DNA of 39,778 nucleotides from JADLGL01 sp050184415 (GCA_050184415.1 JBFXAJ010000028.1:1-39778); one strand, 5' to 3'. Positions 25,518 to 33,589 are shown, counted from the first letter of the stretch. Numbers and translations: made by a program. The notes: a model not told the origin generated them from the letters alone.

Positions 25518-26954
25518 CTAGAACGCCACCTCGACGCCGACGCCCGCGCGGGTCGCCTGAATCGGGTCGGTGCCGTTCTGGGCGCGGTCATGCGCCACGA
25601 AGATGTTGAACTCGGCCGGCGTCGCGCTCGCCGGGCTGAATGTCAGCTTGCCGTCCAACTCGAGAACGCCATCGCCGGCCGCGGCGTTACCGTCAAGCCA
25701 CGCGGCATCAAACTCGGCAACGATGTTGTCGGTGATCGCGATGTCGAATTCACCGCGGATGCGCCAGTAGCGGGAACCCGGATCATAGAACAGATCGTAG
25801 GCATCCCACCTATAGCTGGTATATCCGCCGTAATTATAGCCAAGCGTCCCATTCAGACCAATACGGATTCGATTGTCCATCGAAAGCCCACTAGCCGTTT
25901 GCGGTCCATAGACAATGCCCGCAGTGAAAGCATATGCCCAGAAATTCTCACCCTCATAGAGCAACGGGTCTTCGTTATGCGGCTCTGTCGGGTGGTCCGG
26001 CACGGGTGGGCCGTCGAAATCGAAGCCGCCGGCGACCGTGCCTACGCGATCGAACTCAAACTGCCCGTTGATACCGAAATTGCCAAATCGCGCATTGGCC
26101 TGGACGTCGCCACCGATGGTGTAGAAGTCATTGTCTGGGTCATCACCGGTGTCGCCCCAGTTTCCGTCTAGGGTACGCTGGCCGACATTGACGTTGGCGC
26201 GGAAGTTGAAGTCGCCCGAGGCGAGTGTGCCAGTGCAAGTGCCGAAGCAGATGCCAAGGGCTATGTCGGGCATACTGTAATTGCCTATGGGCAGGTAGTT
26301 CGGCACAGTCCAGCCAATCGAGCCGCGGCCTTCAGGGTTGAACACCTGAACGTTCAGAGTGGCCGGCCCCAAGCTCGGAGCCCATGTCACGCCTCGCGTG
26401 TCGAACGTCCACGCACCAACTCGGACACTCGCGCGTGTCGGGGTCTCGTCCGCACCTGTCTGTATCGGCAAGGTAATCGTCAGTGGCCCATGTTCTGTTT
26501 GTCTCGTGACGACGACCCGGAAGCTCCAACCGTAGTCGTAATCAAGAGGATCGGTCATCATGAACAACGTCGCGGTGTTGTCCACGCCGCCGACCCAGGC
26601 ATCACCTGGTGCGTTAGTCCCAGTACCGCGGCTATCAGCCGGGAAAGGCCCCGGGCCAATTTCACCAATCACAACAAAGTTCGTTCCGTCCCAGTAACCC
26701 CCAGTCGGCGCCGAACCGGACCGAGGCGCGGAGTAGTAGATTTCCTGTCCAAATTCGAACGTTGCTTCAGCCGCGCCCGAAAGAGTGATGCACCAATCGC
26801 CCTTGGTCCAGCCGTTGCCGTTGTTGCACTGCTCGACGTAGTTGGCCATCGTCGTGACGACTAGGCCCTGCGGGTCCGCCGCCTGCGCCGTCGAGGCAAC
26901 GCCACCGGCAAAAAGGGCGGCGGCGGAGCCGAGAAGGAGCTGTCTAAGTCTCAT
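25518..26954 (-). CDS. Outer-membrane porin (alphaproteobacterial Porin_2-like)
   Basis: A 478-residue exported beta-barrel protein. It has a signal peptide (MRLRQLLLGSAAALFAGGVASTAQA, cleavage after AQA), then the short N-terminal block YVEQCNNGNG...GDWCITLSG with two cysteines, recalling the paired cysteines of rhizobial Omp2b/RopA porins. Alternating aromatic and polar strands follow, ending in VGVEVAF with the terminal Phe needed for Bam assembly. The start at 26954 has an excellent GGAGG site seven bases upstream; an extension to 26978 is rejected. The middle of the gene looks less GC-rich than its neighbours, with many AAT/TAT/GAC codons, so transfer is possible. Similarity to Porin_2 is recognisable but distant. 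Confidence 0.82.
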   Translation of the reverse strand: MRLRQLLLGSAAALFAGGVASTAQAADPQGLVVTTMANYVEQCNNGNGWTKGDWCITLSGAAEATFEFGQEIYYSAPRSGSAPTGGYWDGTNFVVIGEIGPGPFPADSRGTGTNAPGDAWVGGVDNTATLFMMTDPLDYDYGWSFRVVVTRQTEHGPLTITLPIQTGADETPTRASVRVGAWTFDTRGVTWAPSLGPATLNVQVFNPEGRGSIGWTVPNYLPIGNYSMPDIALGICFGTCTGTLASGDFNFRANVNVGQRTLDGNWGDTGDDPDNDFYTIGGDVQANARFGNFGINGQFEFDRVGTVAGGFDFDGPPVPDHPTEPHNEDPLLYEGENFWAYAFTAGIVYGPQTASGLSMDNRIRIGLNGTLGYNYGGYTSYRWDAYDLFYDPGSRYWRIRGEFDIAITDNIVAEFDAAWLDGNAAAGDGVLELDGKLTFSPASATPAEFNIFVAHDRAQNGTDPIQATRAGVGVEVAF

Positions 26955-27796
26955 GTCCTGACCTCCATAAAGGTTCAAATCAGGGGCAGGTCCAGCTTCT
27001 CAATGCTCCCGGATCACTTTGTCCCGGAATGACCCGGTCACCAGAGCGCCTGCGAAGTATCCCAATCCCCCACCACAGTTCGACGCTCGGATCCCCACCC
27101 CAGGGCCATCGACCGGCGAACGGAAGCCGTGGTCACCCACGATTTCGAGGGTGAGTAGATACAGAGCCGATGCCCCGCGCAATCGTATGCGCCCCAGTTT
27201 GGGCCACCCAAGGCTGCTTTCAGCCACGATGTTGCAGAATTCACACGAACGAGAGGAGACCTCCCGAAAATGGCGCTGCGCCGCGGAAAACGGGACCAAC
27301 GCGGTCGCGTTCCGGCGTCCCGATTGCGTCCAAAACCGGGCTCGTTCGGCGGTTGTGCCGCGCGTCGTCAACAACCCCGCCACAATGCAGCCAGATCGAG
27401 GCCGGCGGGCCCACTATCGATTCGATGGGTGGCGAACGCGGGCGATGCACCGATCTCCCCGCTCGGGATTCACACCGCGGGAAGCCTTGGACGCCGTCCG
27501 ACTTCGCAACGCCAATGCGCATCTGCAACGCCACGGAGCTGAGGGCCACCGATTCCTGTCCGAACGCCGGTTTGCTCAAACACAACAAAAGGGATTGCCA
27601 AGCTTCTTCGATGCTACCCATAGCGACCGCCGCGTCGCGGTCAGCCGTGCGAGCTCGCATCGCTCTGTTGCGCCGCCGCAACGCCAGCCAGGATTCGCCG
27701 TGATTCCAGAAACGTTGCAGATACGGCGGTGACACCATCCGGTAGATATCGTATCTGCAGGCAATTGGATTGCGGATGGACAAGGGGGGAAGCTCG
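26955..27796. other. ORF-poor region between porin and beta-barrel genes
   Basis: About 840 bp with no supportable gene. Several long frames cross it on both strands, but they are rich in Arg/Ser/Pro/Cys, lack ribosome-binding sites and match no family I know. The first 120 bp should hold the porin promoter and leader. The rest may be decayed coding DNA or a non-coding RNA locus; nothing in the sequence decides this. Confidence 0.5.
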
Positions 27797-28435
27797 ATGA
27801 AGTCTCTGTTTTCATTGATACTCGGCGTCGGCCTTGTGCTCGGTGGCAGCGCCGCCGCTCAGGATGCTCCAGCGGCTGAGAGATCTTGGGCCGGGCCTTA
27901 CGCAGGCCTCCTTCTTGGCGTCAGCACCAGTGCTTTCTGCAATGCTAGCAATCCGGGTGCCTGCCCTCCGGATTTCTCGGACCCGCCGTACAATCATTTC
28001 GTCATTGGCGGTATTGGCGGATACAACATCCAAGTCAACTCCATGGTCTTCAGTCTGGAGGCCGCCGTCGTGGTCGACGTGCCCTACCGGTTTACGACCC
28101 CCGGCGGCGATGCTACAGTTGGGATTACGCGGACGTTCCTGCGGGCTCGCACCGGATACGCTTTCAGCGACAACACACTCGTCTATGCCACTATCGGATT
28201 GGCAGGCCTGCGGCACTTCTGGACCAATGGCGATCCGGAGAAAGGCCGTGGATACAACCTGACCGTCGGGGCTGGCGTGGAAGTGCGGGGCAACGGGAAC
28301 TGGTCCTTGAGGATTGACTACGCCTTCAGCCGTAGCGCGCGCCTGCATCAGGCCCGGTTCGATGACCCGAACGTGGACCTTCACGGAGCGGGCCACACCA
28401 TCACGTTCGGCATTATCCGCTACTTCGGCCGATAG
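27797..28435 (+). CDS. Outer-membrane beta-barrel protein (Omp25/31-like)
   Basis: A 212-residue exported protein: signal peptide MKSLFSLILGVGLVLGGSAAAQ, then WAGPYAGLLLGVSTS, the standard opening of small 8-strand barrels of the Omp25/opacity family. Then come strand-like repeats (GGIGGYNIQ, LRARTGYAFSDNTLVYATIGLAG, GAGVEVRGNGNWSLRIDY) and a C-terminal strand HTITFGIIRYFGR. The product ends with Arg rather than the usual Phe, slightly atypical. The ATG at 27797 has a GGGGGGAAG site seven bases upstream. Cysteines at positions near CNASNPGACP could form a loop disulfide. Its role could be wall tethering or structural; it is not known. Confidence 0.82.
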   Translation: MKSLFSLILGVGLVLGGSAAAQDAPAAERSWAGPYAGLLLGVSTSAFCNASNPGACPPDFSDPPYNHFVIGGIGGYNIQVNSMVFSLEAAVVVDVPYRFTTPGGDATVGITRTFLRARTGYAFSDNTLVYATIGLAGLRHFWTNGDPEKGRGYNLTVGAGVEVRGNGNWSLRIDYAFSRSARLHQARFDDPNVDLHGAGHTITFGIIRYFGR

Positions 28436-28740
28436 GGCATCGAGGATCTCTGCACCTGAAGGGTCGAGAAGCCTCATCTTTGGCTGGTACGGGGGCGGGC
28501 CGCTTGGAGCCGCCCGTACCGTCCGTCCCCCGACAACAATCCGCCCGGCGGTTGACGTGTGCCGACGACGCGCCATGGCAGTCAGCAAATGCCCGCTCGT
28601 CACGGCGCTGGCACGCCGGGTACGGCACGCGGCGAACGAGGCCTGCGGGCTGCGCTGTCATGCGCCGAACTGAACAGGCGGCAGATTCTTTCAACTTGGG
28701 CTTGATCGCCGTCCAGCCCACCGCTTATGTGCGGCCGCAC
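28436..28740. other. Intergenic stretch before tRNA-Ser
   Basis: About 300 bp without a gene. A stem-loop GGTACGGG...CGTACC at about 28480-28516 follows the beta-barrel gene and could end its transcript, but there is no T-run. The tRNA promoter lies at the right end. Confidence 0.45.
28702..28730 (+). promoter_or_regulatory. Candidate sigma-70 promoter for tRNA-Ser
   Basis: TTGATC (28702-28707), a 17-bp spacer, and TTATGT (28725-28730). The -10 ends 10 bp before the mature tRNA 5' end at 28741. Spacing is ideal but both hexamers deviate from consensus. Confidence 0.45.
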
Positions 28741-28833
28741 GGAGAGGTGGCCGAGTGGTCGAAGGCGCTCGCCTGCTAAGCGAGTATACGGCCAAAAGCT
28801 GTATCGGGAGTTCGAATCTCCTCCTCTCCGCCA
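28741..28833 (+). tRNA. tRNA-Ser (anticodon GCU)
   Basis: The acceptor stem GGAGAGG (28741-28747) pairs with CCTCTCC (28823-28829), discriminator G28830, then encoded CCA (28831-28833). The anticodon stem is CTCGC/GCGAG with loop CTGCTAA, giving anticodon GCT (28775-28777), which reads AGC/AGU serine codons. A long variable arm (TACGGCC...) marks it as class II. The T-arm contains GTTCGAAT. No integrase or direct repeat of its 3' end is seen next to it. Confidence 0.97.
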
Positions 28834-29028
28834 CTCCCTGGCGCGCCAACCACTTGCTGGAGCTGATCTTCTTCCAGCTTTCGCTCGGAACGTGGCTGGC
28901 GAGGCGCGCCGTAACCTCAGCCGGCCGCGCCCCAATCGGGGCCCCGCCATCGCCACCATAGCGCAGACGGTCTTCCTGACGCCGGACACCGCGGCCCAGG
29001 TGAGCAACGCCGACTTCGCGAGTCGGCC

Positions 29029-29673
29029 CTAGGAGGTCGCGGCGACATCGGTCGACGACGGCGACTCGGCAGGGGAAAGGAGCGGTGCCGCTTGGCTCCC
29101 CCGCCGGAACAGGAGACGCCCGGAGAACCAGATCATCCACGCCGCCAATGGGAAGATCGCGAGGAGCTGCGCGCCGCCTTGTCCGATCGCGTCGAACAAG
29201 AACGGCGTTCCGATGGCCCACAAGAGCAGGAAGAAGACGCTGATCCCCGTCGCAGCCAGCCCCGACCATTTCGCCGCACCGGTCGAGAGGGCCGAAAGCG
29301 TGGCCGTGAGCAGGAGGTGCCCGCCATAGTCGAACGCGGCGAGGATGGCGTGCGGAAGCCTGGCGACATCTATGGTGACGATGCCAGCGCCCACCATCCC
29401 GCACCCCGCGATCAAAGACAGGATCGCACAAATCCGCGCCCCCGCGCCCCGCCACCAGCCTGCGGCCGCAAGCGTCGCAACGCCGGCTGCGATCAGGCCA
29501 GCGTTGAAGGCGAAGGCGGTTGGGGCATGGATGCCGAACTCGCTGATGTTGTTGTCGGCGATGAGGCCCGGCGCCCGGAGGACCGAGAAGGCGAGCGCGG
29601 CAACGAACACCGCCGAGCCGACAAGCAGAAATCCGCCGAGCGCCACGGCAGAGCCCCTGCTCGTCGAGACCAT
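29029..29673 (-). CDS. DUF998-family membrane protein
   Basis: A 214-residue inner-membrane protein with about six hydrophobic segments and little outside them. The family marks are NNISEFGIHAPTAFAFNAGLIAAG (start of the DUF998 pattern S..G....FN.GLI), GCGMVGAGIV and HAILAAFDYGGH. Function is unknown. The ATG at 29673 has GAGGGGG upstream; a GTG at 29745 in the same frame overlaps the DUF892 gene. The gap to the DUF892 stop codon is 55 bp, so it may be read from the stress promoter of that gene. The last 25 residues are polar and Ser-rich. Confidence 0.75.
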   Translation of the reverse strand: MVSTSRGSAVALGGFLLVGSAVFVAALAFSVLRAPGLIADNNISEFGIHAPTAFAFNAGLIAAGVATLAAAGWWRGAGARICAILSLIAGCGMVGAGIVTIDVARLPHAILAAFDYGGHLLLTATLSALSTGAAKWSGLAATGISVFFLLLWAIGTPFLFDAIGQGGAQLLAIFPLAAWMIWFSGRLLFRRGSQAAPLLSPAESPSSTDVAATS

Positions 29674-29728
29674 GGCCACCCCCTCGCCCTTCGCCCCTTC
29701 AACGGACCCCAATCGCAGCGCGCGGGGG

Positions 29729-30208
29729 TCAGGCCGCCCGTCCACCCGCCATCGTCGTCAGCAGCTTGTCGGTCCGGATCTCTTCCTGCAGGTTCTGATC
29801 GAGGAGTTTAACGGCTTCGGCCATGCCGAGCTTGTCGGCCCAGAGCTTCAGGCCGACGTACCGGGCGATCTCGTAGTGCTCGACGGCTTGGGCCGACGCG
29901 ATCATCGCGCCTTCCAGAACGTCGCTGTCCTCGAATTCCTCGACGGTCTCGTCGCCCTCGCTGAGGATGCCCTGGATCCCCTCGCAGGTCTTGCCTTGCG
30001 CCCGGCGATCCAGAAGCTCGAACACCTTGTCGAGGCGCTCGAGCTGCCCGGCGGTTTCGTCGCGATGGGTCAGGAAAGCGGTCGCCAAGGCCTCGCTGGG
30101 CGCCTTCTTCGCAAGCTTCGGGAGCGTCTTCAGGATCTGCTTCTCAGCGTAGTAGATGTCCTTGAGCCCGTGCAGAAACAGGTCATCCAGCGTCTTGGTC
30201 TTCGCCAT
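29729..30208 (-). CDS. YciE/YciF-type ferritin-like stress protein (DUF892)
   Basis: A 159-residue four-helix-bundle protein of the DUF892 family, related to ferritin-like rubrerythrin folds. The sequence has TLDDLFLHGLKDIYYAEKQILK at the start, with E and H residues later (HRDETAGQLERLDKVFE; SAQAVEHYEIARYVGLK) placed as diiron ligands. YciF of E. coli is stress-induced, and the family is a frequent member of the rhizobial general stress regulon. The ATG at 30208 has GAGAGGA upstream, and an EcfG-type promoter lies 31 bp before it. The DUF998 gene is downstream. Confidence 0.9.
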   Translation of the reverse strand: MAKTKTLDDLFLHGLKDIYYAEKQILKTLPKLAKKAPSEALATAFLTHRDETAGQLERLDKVFELLDRRAQGKTCEGIQGILSEGDETVEEFEDSDVLEGAMIASAQAVEHYEIARYVGLKLWADKLGMAEAVKLLDQNLQEEIRTDKLLTTMAGGRAA

Positions 30209-30238
30209 GGCGTCCTCTCGAGGTGGTGTCAGGAGCTG

Positions 30239-30264
30239 AACGCGCGATGGCGAAATTGTGTTCC
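30239..30264 (-). promoter_or_regulatory. EcfG-type promoter for the DUF892 gene
   Basis: On the minus strand, -35 GGAAC (30264-30260), 17-bp spacer, -10 CGTT (30242-30239), with the -10 31 bp from the start codon at 30208. The match to the EcfG consensus is exact and the gene belongs to a family usual in that regulon. Confidence 0.8.
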
Positions 30265-30369
30265 TCCGCGGTCGGGAAGCCCGGCTTGGAGGACGTCCCG
30301 CATTCCGTGCGGAACCGAACAGGCAACCCCGGCTGCGCCGTGGGGTTTCTCCCGAAAGGGAGATCAACG

Positions 30370-30507
30370 ATGTCCGATGACCCGAGACTTGATACGACCC
30401 GCCGCTGGAGCCGCGGGAAGATAACCCTCTATATCGTCGGCATTATCGTCGTGTTCGCGGTGGCAAGCTCCGTGTTCTGGCTCCCCGTCCTGGTTGGGAC
30501 GGACTAG
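30370..30507 (+). CDS. 45-residue single-pass membrane protein
   Basis: Encodes 45 residues: a charged N-terminus (MSDDPRLDTTRRWSRGK), one membrane helix (ITLYIVGIIVVFAVASSVFW) and a short tail. The ATG at 30370 has a GGGAG site 8 bases upstream. It is divergent from the DUF892 gene, and its last 65 bases overlap the 3' end of the SDR gene on the other strand. Composition and ribosome-binding site make it credible; I do not recognise a family. Possible stress role by position only. Confidence 0.6.
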   Translation: MSDDPRLDTTRRWSRGKITLYIVGIIVVFAVASSVFWLPVLVGTD

Positions 30508-31534
30508 CCGTCGAAGCGGTACGGCCGCGGCGTCCGAAGACCGCTCCGGCGACGAAACCGAGCGCGGCCGAGGCGAGGCCGGCCCCCACGAAGAAGCCGG
30601 TGCGCGCTGCGCTTCCCGACGTGAGGAGCGCCGTCTGTCGGGCCTCGGCGCCAAACGAGCCGGAGACCGCGTGGCCGCCTTGGGTCGCGGCGAACAGATT
30701 GTCGTCGCGCCGGCGCCGGATCCGGCGCGGTCCGCTTTGGCCTTCGATGGTGCCGATGGCGAGGTAGCGATCGAGGAGGCCGGGGGCGAGCATCTGGCCG
30801 AGGACGATCATCGGCACCGGGAGGCCCAGCCAATAGTCTCGTTTCGGATGCACGGCCGCGTGAAGGATTGCCGCCGCGGCCTTCTCCACCGCGAACACCG
30901 GTGCCACCGGCCGCGGGTCGCCATCGGCGTGGCTTCGCGCCCAGTCGAACTGCGGCGTGTCGATCGCGGGCAGATGCACCTCGGTCAGCCGGATCGCGCT
31001 CCGGTCATGGATCAACTCGCTGCGCAGCGAGTCCGTGAAACCCTTCACCGCATGCTTGGCGGCGCAATAGGCGGCCTGCAGCGGGATGCCGCGATACGCA
31101 AGCGCCGAGCCGACCTGGACGATCGTGCCGCGATTCCGTCCGCGCATCGCCCGGAGCGCGGCCATCGTTCCGTGAACGGTGCCGAGATAGGTCACCTCGG
31201 TGACGCGCGCGATCTCCTGCGGCGAGACGTCGACGACCTTTCCGAACACAGTCGCCATCGCATTATTGATCCAGACGTCGATCGGGCCGAGGGTCTGTTC
31301 GCAGGTCGCCGCCGCCGCGAAGACGCCCTCCGCGTCAGCGACATCCACGGCGGCCGCGATCGCGTCGCCGCCCGCGGCCGCCGCGACCTCGTCGCGCGCC
31401 TCCTCCAGCCCCTCGCTGGCGCGCGCGATGAGGCAGACCCTGGCCCCGCCCCGTGCCGCCTCGATCGCGGTCGCGCGGCCGATACCGGCGGAGGCCCCGG
31501 TTATGACGATCACCCTGCCCTCGAGGCTGCGCAT
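30443..31534 (-). CDS. Short-chain dehydrogenase/reductase with C-terminal membrane anchor
   Basis: A 363-residue SDR. The NAD(P)-binding TGASAGIG (residues 12-19), NNA (90-92), catalytic S143 and the YCAAK motif (Y156, K160) are complete, so it should be active; substrate unknown. After the Rossmann domain (to about 250) comes a basic linker (RRIRRRR) and a hydrophobic segment (about 314-334, FFVGAGLASAALGFVAGAVF), then a basic tail whose last codons overlap an antisense small gene. The ATG at 31534 begins the Rossmann domain; the frame extends to 31594 without reason. It is 56 bp downstream of the first ASRT gene, with its own EcfG-type promoter. Confidence 0.88.
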   Translation of the reverse strand: MRSLEGRVIVITGASAGIGRATAIEAARGGARVCLIARASEGLEEARDEVAAAAGGDAIAAAVDVADAEGVFAAAATCEQTLGPIDVWINNAMATVFGKVVDVSPQEIARVTEVTYLGTVHGTMAALRAMRGRNRGTIVQVGSALAYRGIPLQAAYCAAKHAVKGFTDSLRSELIHDRSAIRLTEVHLPAIDTPQFDWARSHADGDPRPVAPVFAVEKAAAAILHAAVHPKRDYWLGLPVPMIVLGQMLAPGLLDRYLAIGTIEGQSGPRRIRRRRDDNLFAATQGGHAVSGSFGAEARQTALLTSGSAARTGFFVGAGLASAALGFVAGAVFGRRGRTASTASPSQPGRGARTRSLPPRTRR

Positions 31535-31562
31535 TGCACTGCTCCGTCGACGCTCCCGGGTG

Positions 31563-31587
31563 AACGGGCGCCGATGCCGGCGGTTCC
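31563..31587 (-). promoter_or_regulatory. EcfG-type promoter for the SDR gene
   Basis: On the minus strand, -35 GGAAC (31587-31583), 16-bp spacer, -10 CGTT (31566-31563). It lies in the 56-bp gap after the ASRT gene, with the -10 28 bp from the start codon at 31534. Exact consensus match. Confidence 0.7.
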
Positions 31588-31590
31588 GTG

Positions 31591-31962
31591 TCACAGATCC
31601 GCGGCGATGCTGCCCAGGCGGGCGCCGCTGCCGCTGCTGTCGAAGCGCGTGAACTGGATCACGAGCGGCCGGTCGCTCTCGATCACCAGCGCATAGGGCC
31701 GGCCGAGCTCGACCGCCTCGGGAAAGATCAGGTCGTTGACGCGGATGCGCCTCACCCGCCGAGCTGGGACCGTGATCTCATAGGGTCCGACCGGATCGCG
31801 ATCCGGATGGAACACGGTGATCGCGAGCGACGCGCCGTCGGCGCCGGTGTTGAGGATCGAGAGCTGGTCGCGGCTCGTGAAGGCCGGTTCGGGGCCATGG
31901 CTCTCGACCGGGATGTGGCCTCCCGCGATCGCCCATCGCCGTGCGCCGATCGCCTTCGTCAT
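31591..31962 (-). CDS. ASRT-family (sensory rhodopsin transducer) protein, divergent paralogue
   Basis: A 123-residue beta-sandwich-type protein of the Anabaena sensory rhodopsin transducer family. It shares with the 33215 paralogue and with Anabaena ASRT the pattern W.I..G.IP, L..LN, D.DPVGPY.ITVPA.R, R.ND L..P and VIQ.TR.DS. No rhodopsin gene is near. The family has been proposed, on comparative grounds, to bind small sugar-like molecules. Its ATG overlaps the stop codon of the oxidase gene by four bases (ATGA). It is more divergent than its partner: HETACILN is replaced by RDQLSILN, and the LLSTIAY end by LGSIAAD. It may have a separate ligand or form a mixed oligomer. Confidence 0.86.
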   Translation of the reverse strand: MTKAIGARRWAIAGGHIPVESHGPEPAFTSRDQLSILNTGADGASLAITVFHPDRDPVGPYEITVPARRVRRIRVNDLIFPEAVELGRPYALVIESDRPLVIQFTRFDSSGSGARLGSIAADL

Positions 31963-33206
31963 GCCGGCACCCCGAACAGCCGGCGGAGATAGGGCGTCAT
32001 GAATACGCCGTCGGGATCGAGACCGTCACGGAAGGCGAGGAAGTCGCGCCAGCGCGGATAGAGCGGCTCGAGATCGGCGGCCAGGAGCGAGTGCTGCTTC
32101 GCCCAATGCGGCCGGCCGCCATGGGCGCGGAAGATCGGCTCGATGTCGGCGAAGAATGCCGCATAAGGCAGGCTGGCGTTCTGATGGAGCGAGATGGTCA
32201 CGGTATCGCGGCCATGCGCCTCGCTGAGCCAGCTGTCGTCGCCCTTCACCAGCCGATAGAGCACGCGCCAGCCGACAGTGCGCCGCCAGCGCTCCAGGAT
32301 CCGCCGGCGCACCGCCGCGAAACAGGCCGGGCCGGCCTCGAGCGGCACCGCGTACTCCATCTCCTCGAAACGGAACGGCAATCCGCTGTGCTTCGGGATC
32401 ACCTCATGCGGCGGACCGGTGCGGTCCTCGACGCGCCGGGCGAACGAGGAATAGTCGGTCGCGCGCTCGGGCGGATTGAGACAGCGGAGCTTCACCACGT
32501 CGCTCCGCGGATACCAGTAGAAGTCGAAGTTCCGGTTCTCCGCTCCGAGCCGCTCGAGGTCGCCCATCGTCGTGCGCATATCGGTGCACCACTCGATGCG
32601 CCGGAGCTCGTAGGCGGGCAGAAGGCGAAGCCGGACACGCGTGAAGATCCCGGCGGTCCCCATCGCGACGCGGATCGCCCGGACGAACCCGGGATCGCTT
32701 TTCTCGTCAAAATCGAGGATCGCGCCGGTCCCGGTCACGAACCTCCCGCCGCACAGCATCATCGACAGATTGTGGAGCGTTCGGCCGGATCCATGCGTGC
32801 CGGTGCTGATGACGCCCGCAATCGCCTGGGTGGCGATGTCGCCGTAGTTCGGGAAGGCGACGCCCTGCGCGAGGAGGGCCTCGCTCAGCGCGTCGAGCTT
32901 GCCTCCGGCGCCGACATCGACCTCGTGATCTGGCGACACCTCGGACTGGACGCCGGCAAAATGTTCGAGCGAGACGAGGATGTCGTCGGTGGCGATAATG
33001 GGGGTCGAGGAGTGGCCCGAGCCGATCGGCCGCACCGTCCGGCCGGCCTCGCGGGCGCGGACCACGATGCCGGCGAGCTCGCCTTCGTCGCGCGGTGCGA
33101 ATATTTGCGCCGGCCGGAACATCAGGCTGCCCGACCAGTTGTGGCGGCCTGCCCCCGCTTCCTGTTCCACGGCCTGCCAGACCGCCGACGCCGGGGCGGT
33201 CGCCAT
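31959..33206 (-). CDS. FAD-linked aldonolactone oxidase family protein (ALO/GLO-like)
   Basis: A 415-residue VAO-type flavoprotein. The FAD-binding domain has RPIGSGHSSTPI with H65, the position of the histidine that carries FAD covalently in gulono- and arabinonolactone oxidases. GGKLDALSEALLAQG and NYGDIATQAIAGVISTGTHGSG follow. The C-terminal ALO domain ends with the conserved RPHWAKQHSL (about 366-375) and DPDGVFMTPYLRRLF. The substrate may be an aldonolactone, alditol or related sugar; relatives include xylitol and alditol oxidases. It lies 8 bp after one ASRT gene and overlaps the next by 4 bp, so it is the middle of a tight operon. No signal peptide, so cytoplasmic. Confidence 0.88.
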   Translation of the reverse strand: MATAPASAVWQAVEQEAGAGRHNWSGSLMFRPAQIFAPRDEGELAGIVVRAREAGRTVRPIGSGHSSTPIIATDDILVSLEHFAGVQSEVSPDHEVDVGAGGKLDALSEALLAQGVAFPNYGDIATQAIAGVISTGTHGSGRTLHNLSMMLCGGRFVTGTGAILDFDEKSDPGFVRAIRVAMGTAGIFTRVRLRLLPAYELRRIEWCTDMRTTMGDLERLGAENRNFDFYWYPRSDVVKLRCLNPPERATDYSSFARRVEDRTGPPHEVIPKHSGLPFRFEEMEYAVPLEAGPACFAAVRRRILERWRRTVGWRVLYRLVKGDDSWLSEAHGRDTVTISLHQNASLPYAAFFADIEPIFRAHGGRPHWAKQHSLLAADLEPLYPRWRDFLAFRDGLDPDGVFMTPYLRRLFGVPA

Positions 33207-33214
33207 CGGCCGGC

Positions 33215-33589
33215 TCAGCGCTCGGAGTAGGCGATGGTGGAGAGGAGCGCGAGGTTGGGATCGCGCGAATCGAGCCGCGTGTGCTGAACGACGATGGGAA
33301 CGTCCGACGTGATCAGCGAGGCGTAGTCGGTGTCGCGCGGGACGGGTTCCGGATCCTCCAGGTCATTGAACCGGACATGGAGCGTCCGCAAGGCCGGCAC
33401 GGTGATGCGATACGGCCCGACCGGATCGCGATCGCTGAAATAGAGCACGATCTCGACATGCGCCGCCGCATCGGTGGCGTTCAGGATGCAGGCTGTTTCA
33501 TGTGAAACAAGGGCCGGATCGTCGGCGATGCCGTCGCTCGGAATGTAGCCTTCGGGGATCGCCCAGACCGTTCGACCCAGCGCCGACAT
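33215..33589 (-). CDS. ASRT-family (sensory rhodopsin transducer) protein
   Basis: A 124-residue protein close to Anabaena sensory rhodopsin transducer. Shared blocks are GRTVWAIPEGYIP, SHETACILNATD, DAAAHVEIVLYFSDRDPVGPY (two adjoining parts), LRTLHVRFNDLEDP and VPIVVQHTRLDSR...ALLSTIAY. Anabaena ASRT is a soluble homotetramer. In the absence of any rhodopsin gene in this window, a small-molecule-binding role is more likely, as suggested for the wider family. It is the first gene of the operon ASRT-oxidase-ASRT; the ATG at 33589 has GGAGTGAAGG upstream, and an EcfG-type promoter lies 33 bp before it. Confidence 0.92.
   Translation of the reverse strand: MSALGRTVWAIPEGYIPSDGIADDPALVSHETACILNATDAAAHVEIVLYFSDRDPVGPYRITVPALRTLHVRFNDLEDPEPVPRDTDYASLITSDVPIVVQHTRLDSRDPNLALLSTIAYSER

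Noticed and set aside
27019..27783. Overlapping open frames on both strands between the porin and beta-barrel genes
   Set aside because: No ribosome-binding sites, odd composition and no recognised motifs; treated as non-coding or decayed.
28741..29028. Genomic island boundary at tRNA-Ser
   Set aside because: No integrase, no repeat of the tRNA 3' end and ordinary genes downstream; only a composition hint remains, reported as a finding with modest interest.
30311..30350. GGAAC near 30311 as an EcfG promoter for the small gene at 30370
   Set aside because: No CGTT occurs at 16-17 bp; the nearest CGT is 23 bp away.
30443..33589. Light-sensing system based on the ASRT genes
   Set aside because: No opsin with seven helices or retinal lysine motif is present in the window, so a photosensory role is not supported here.
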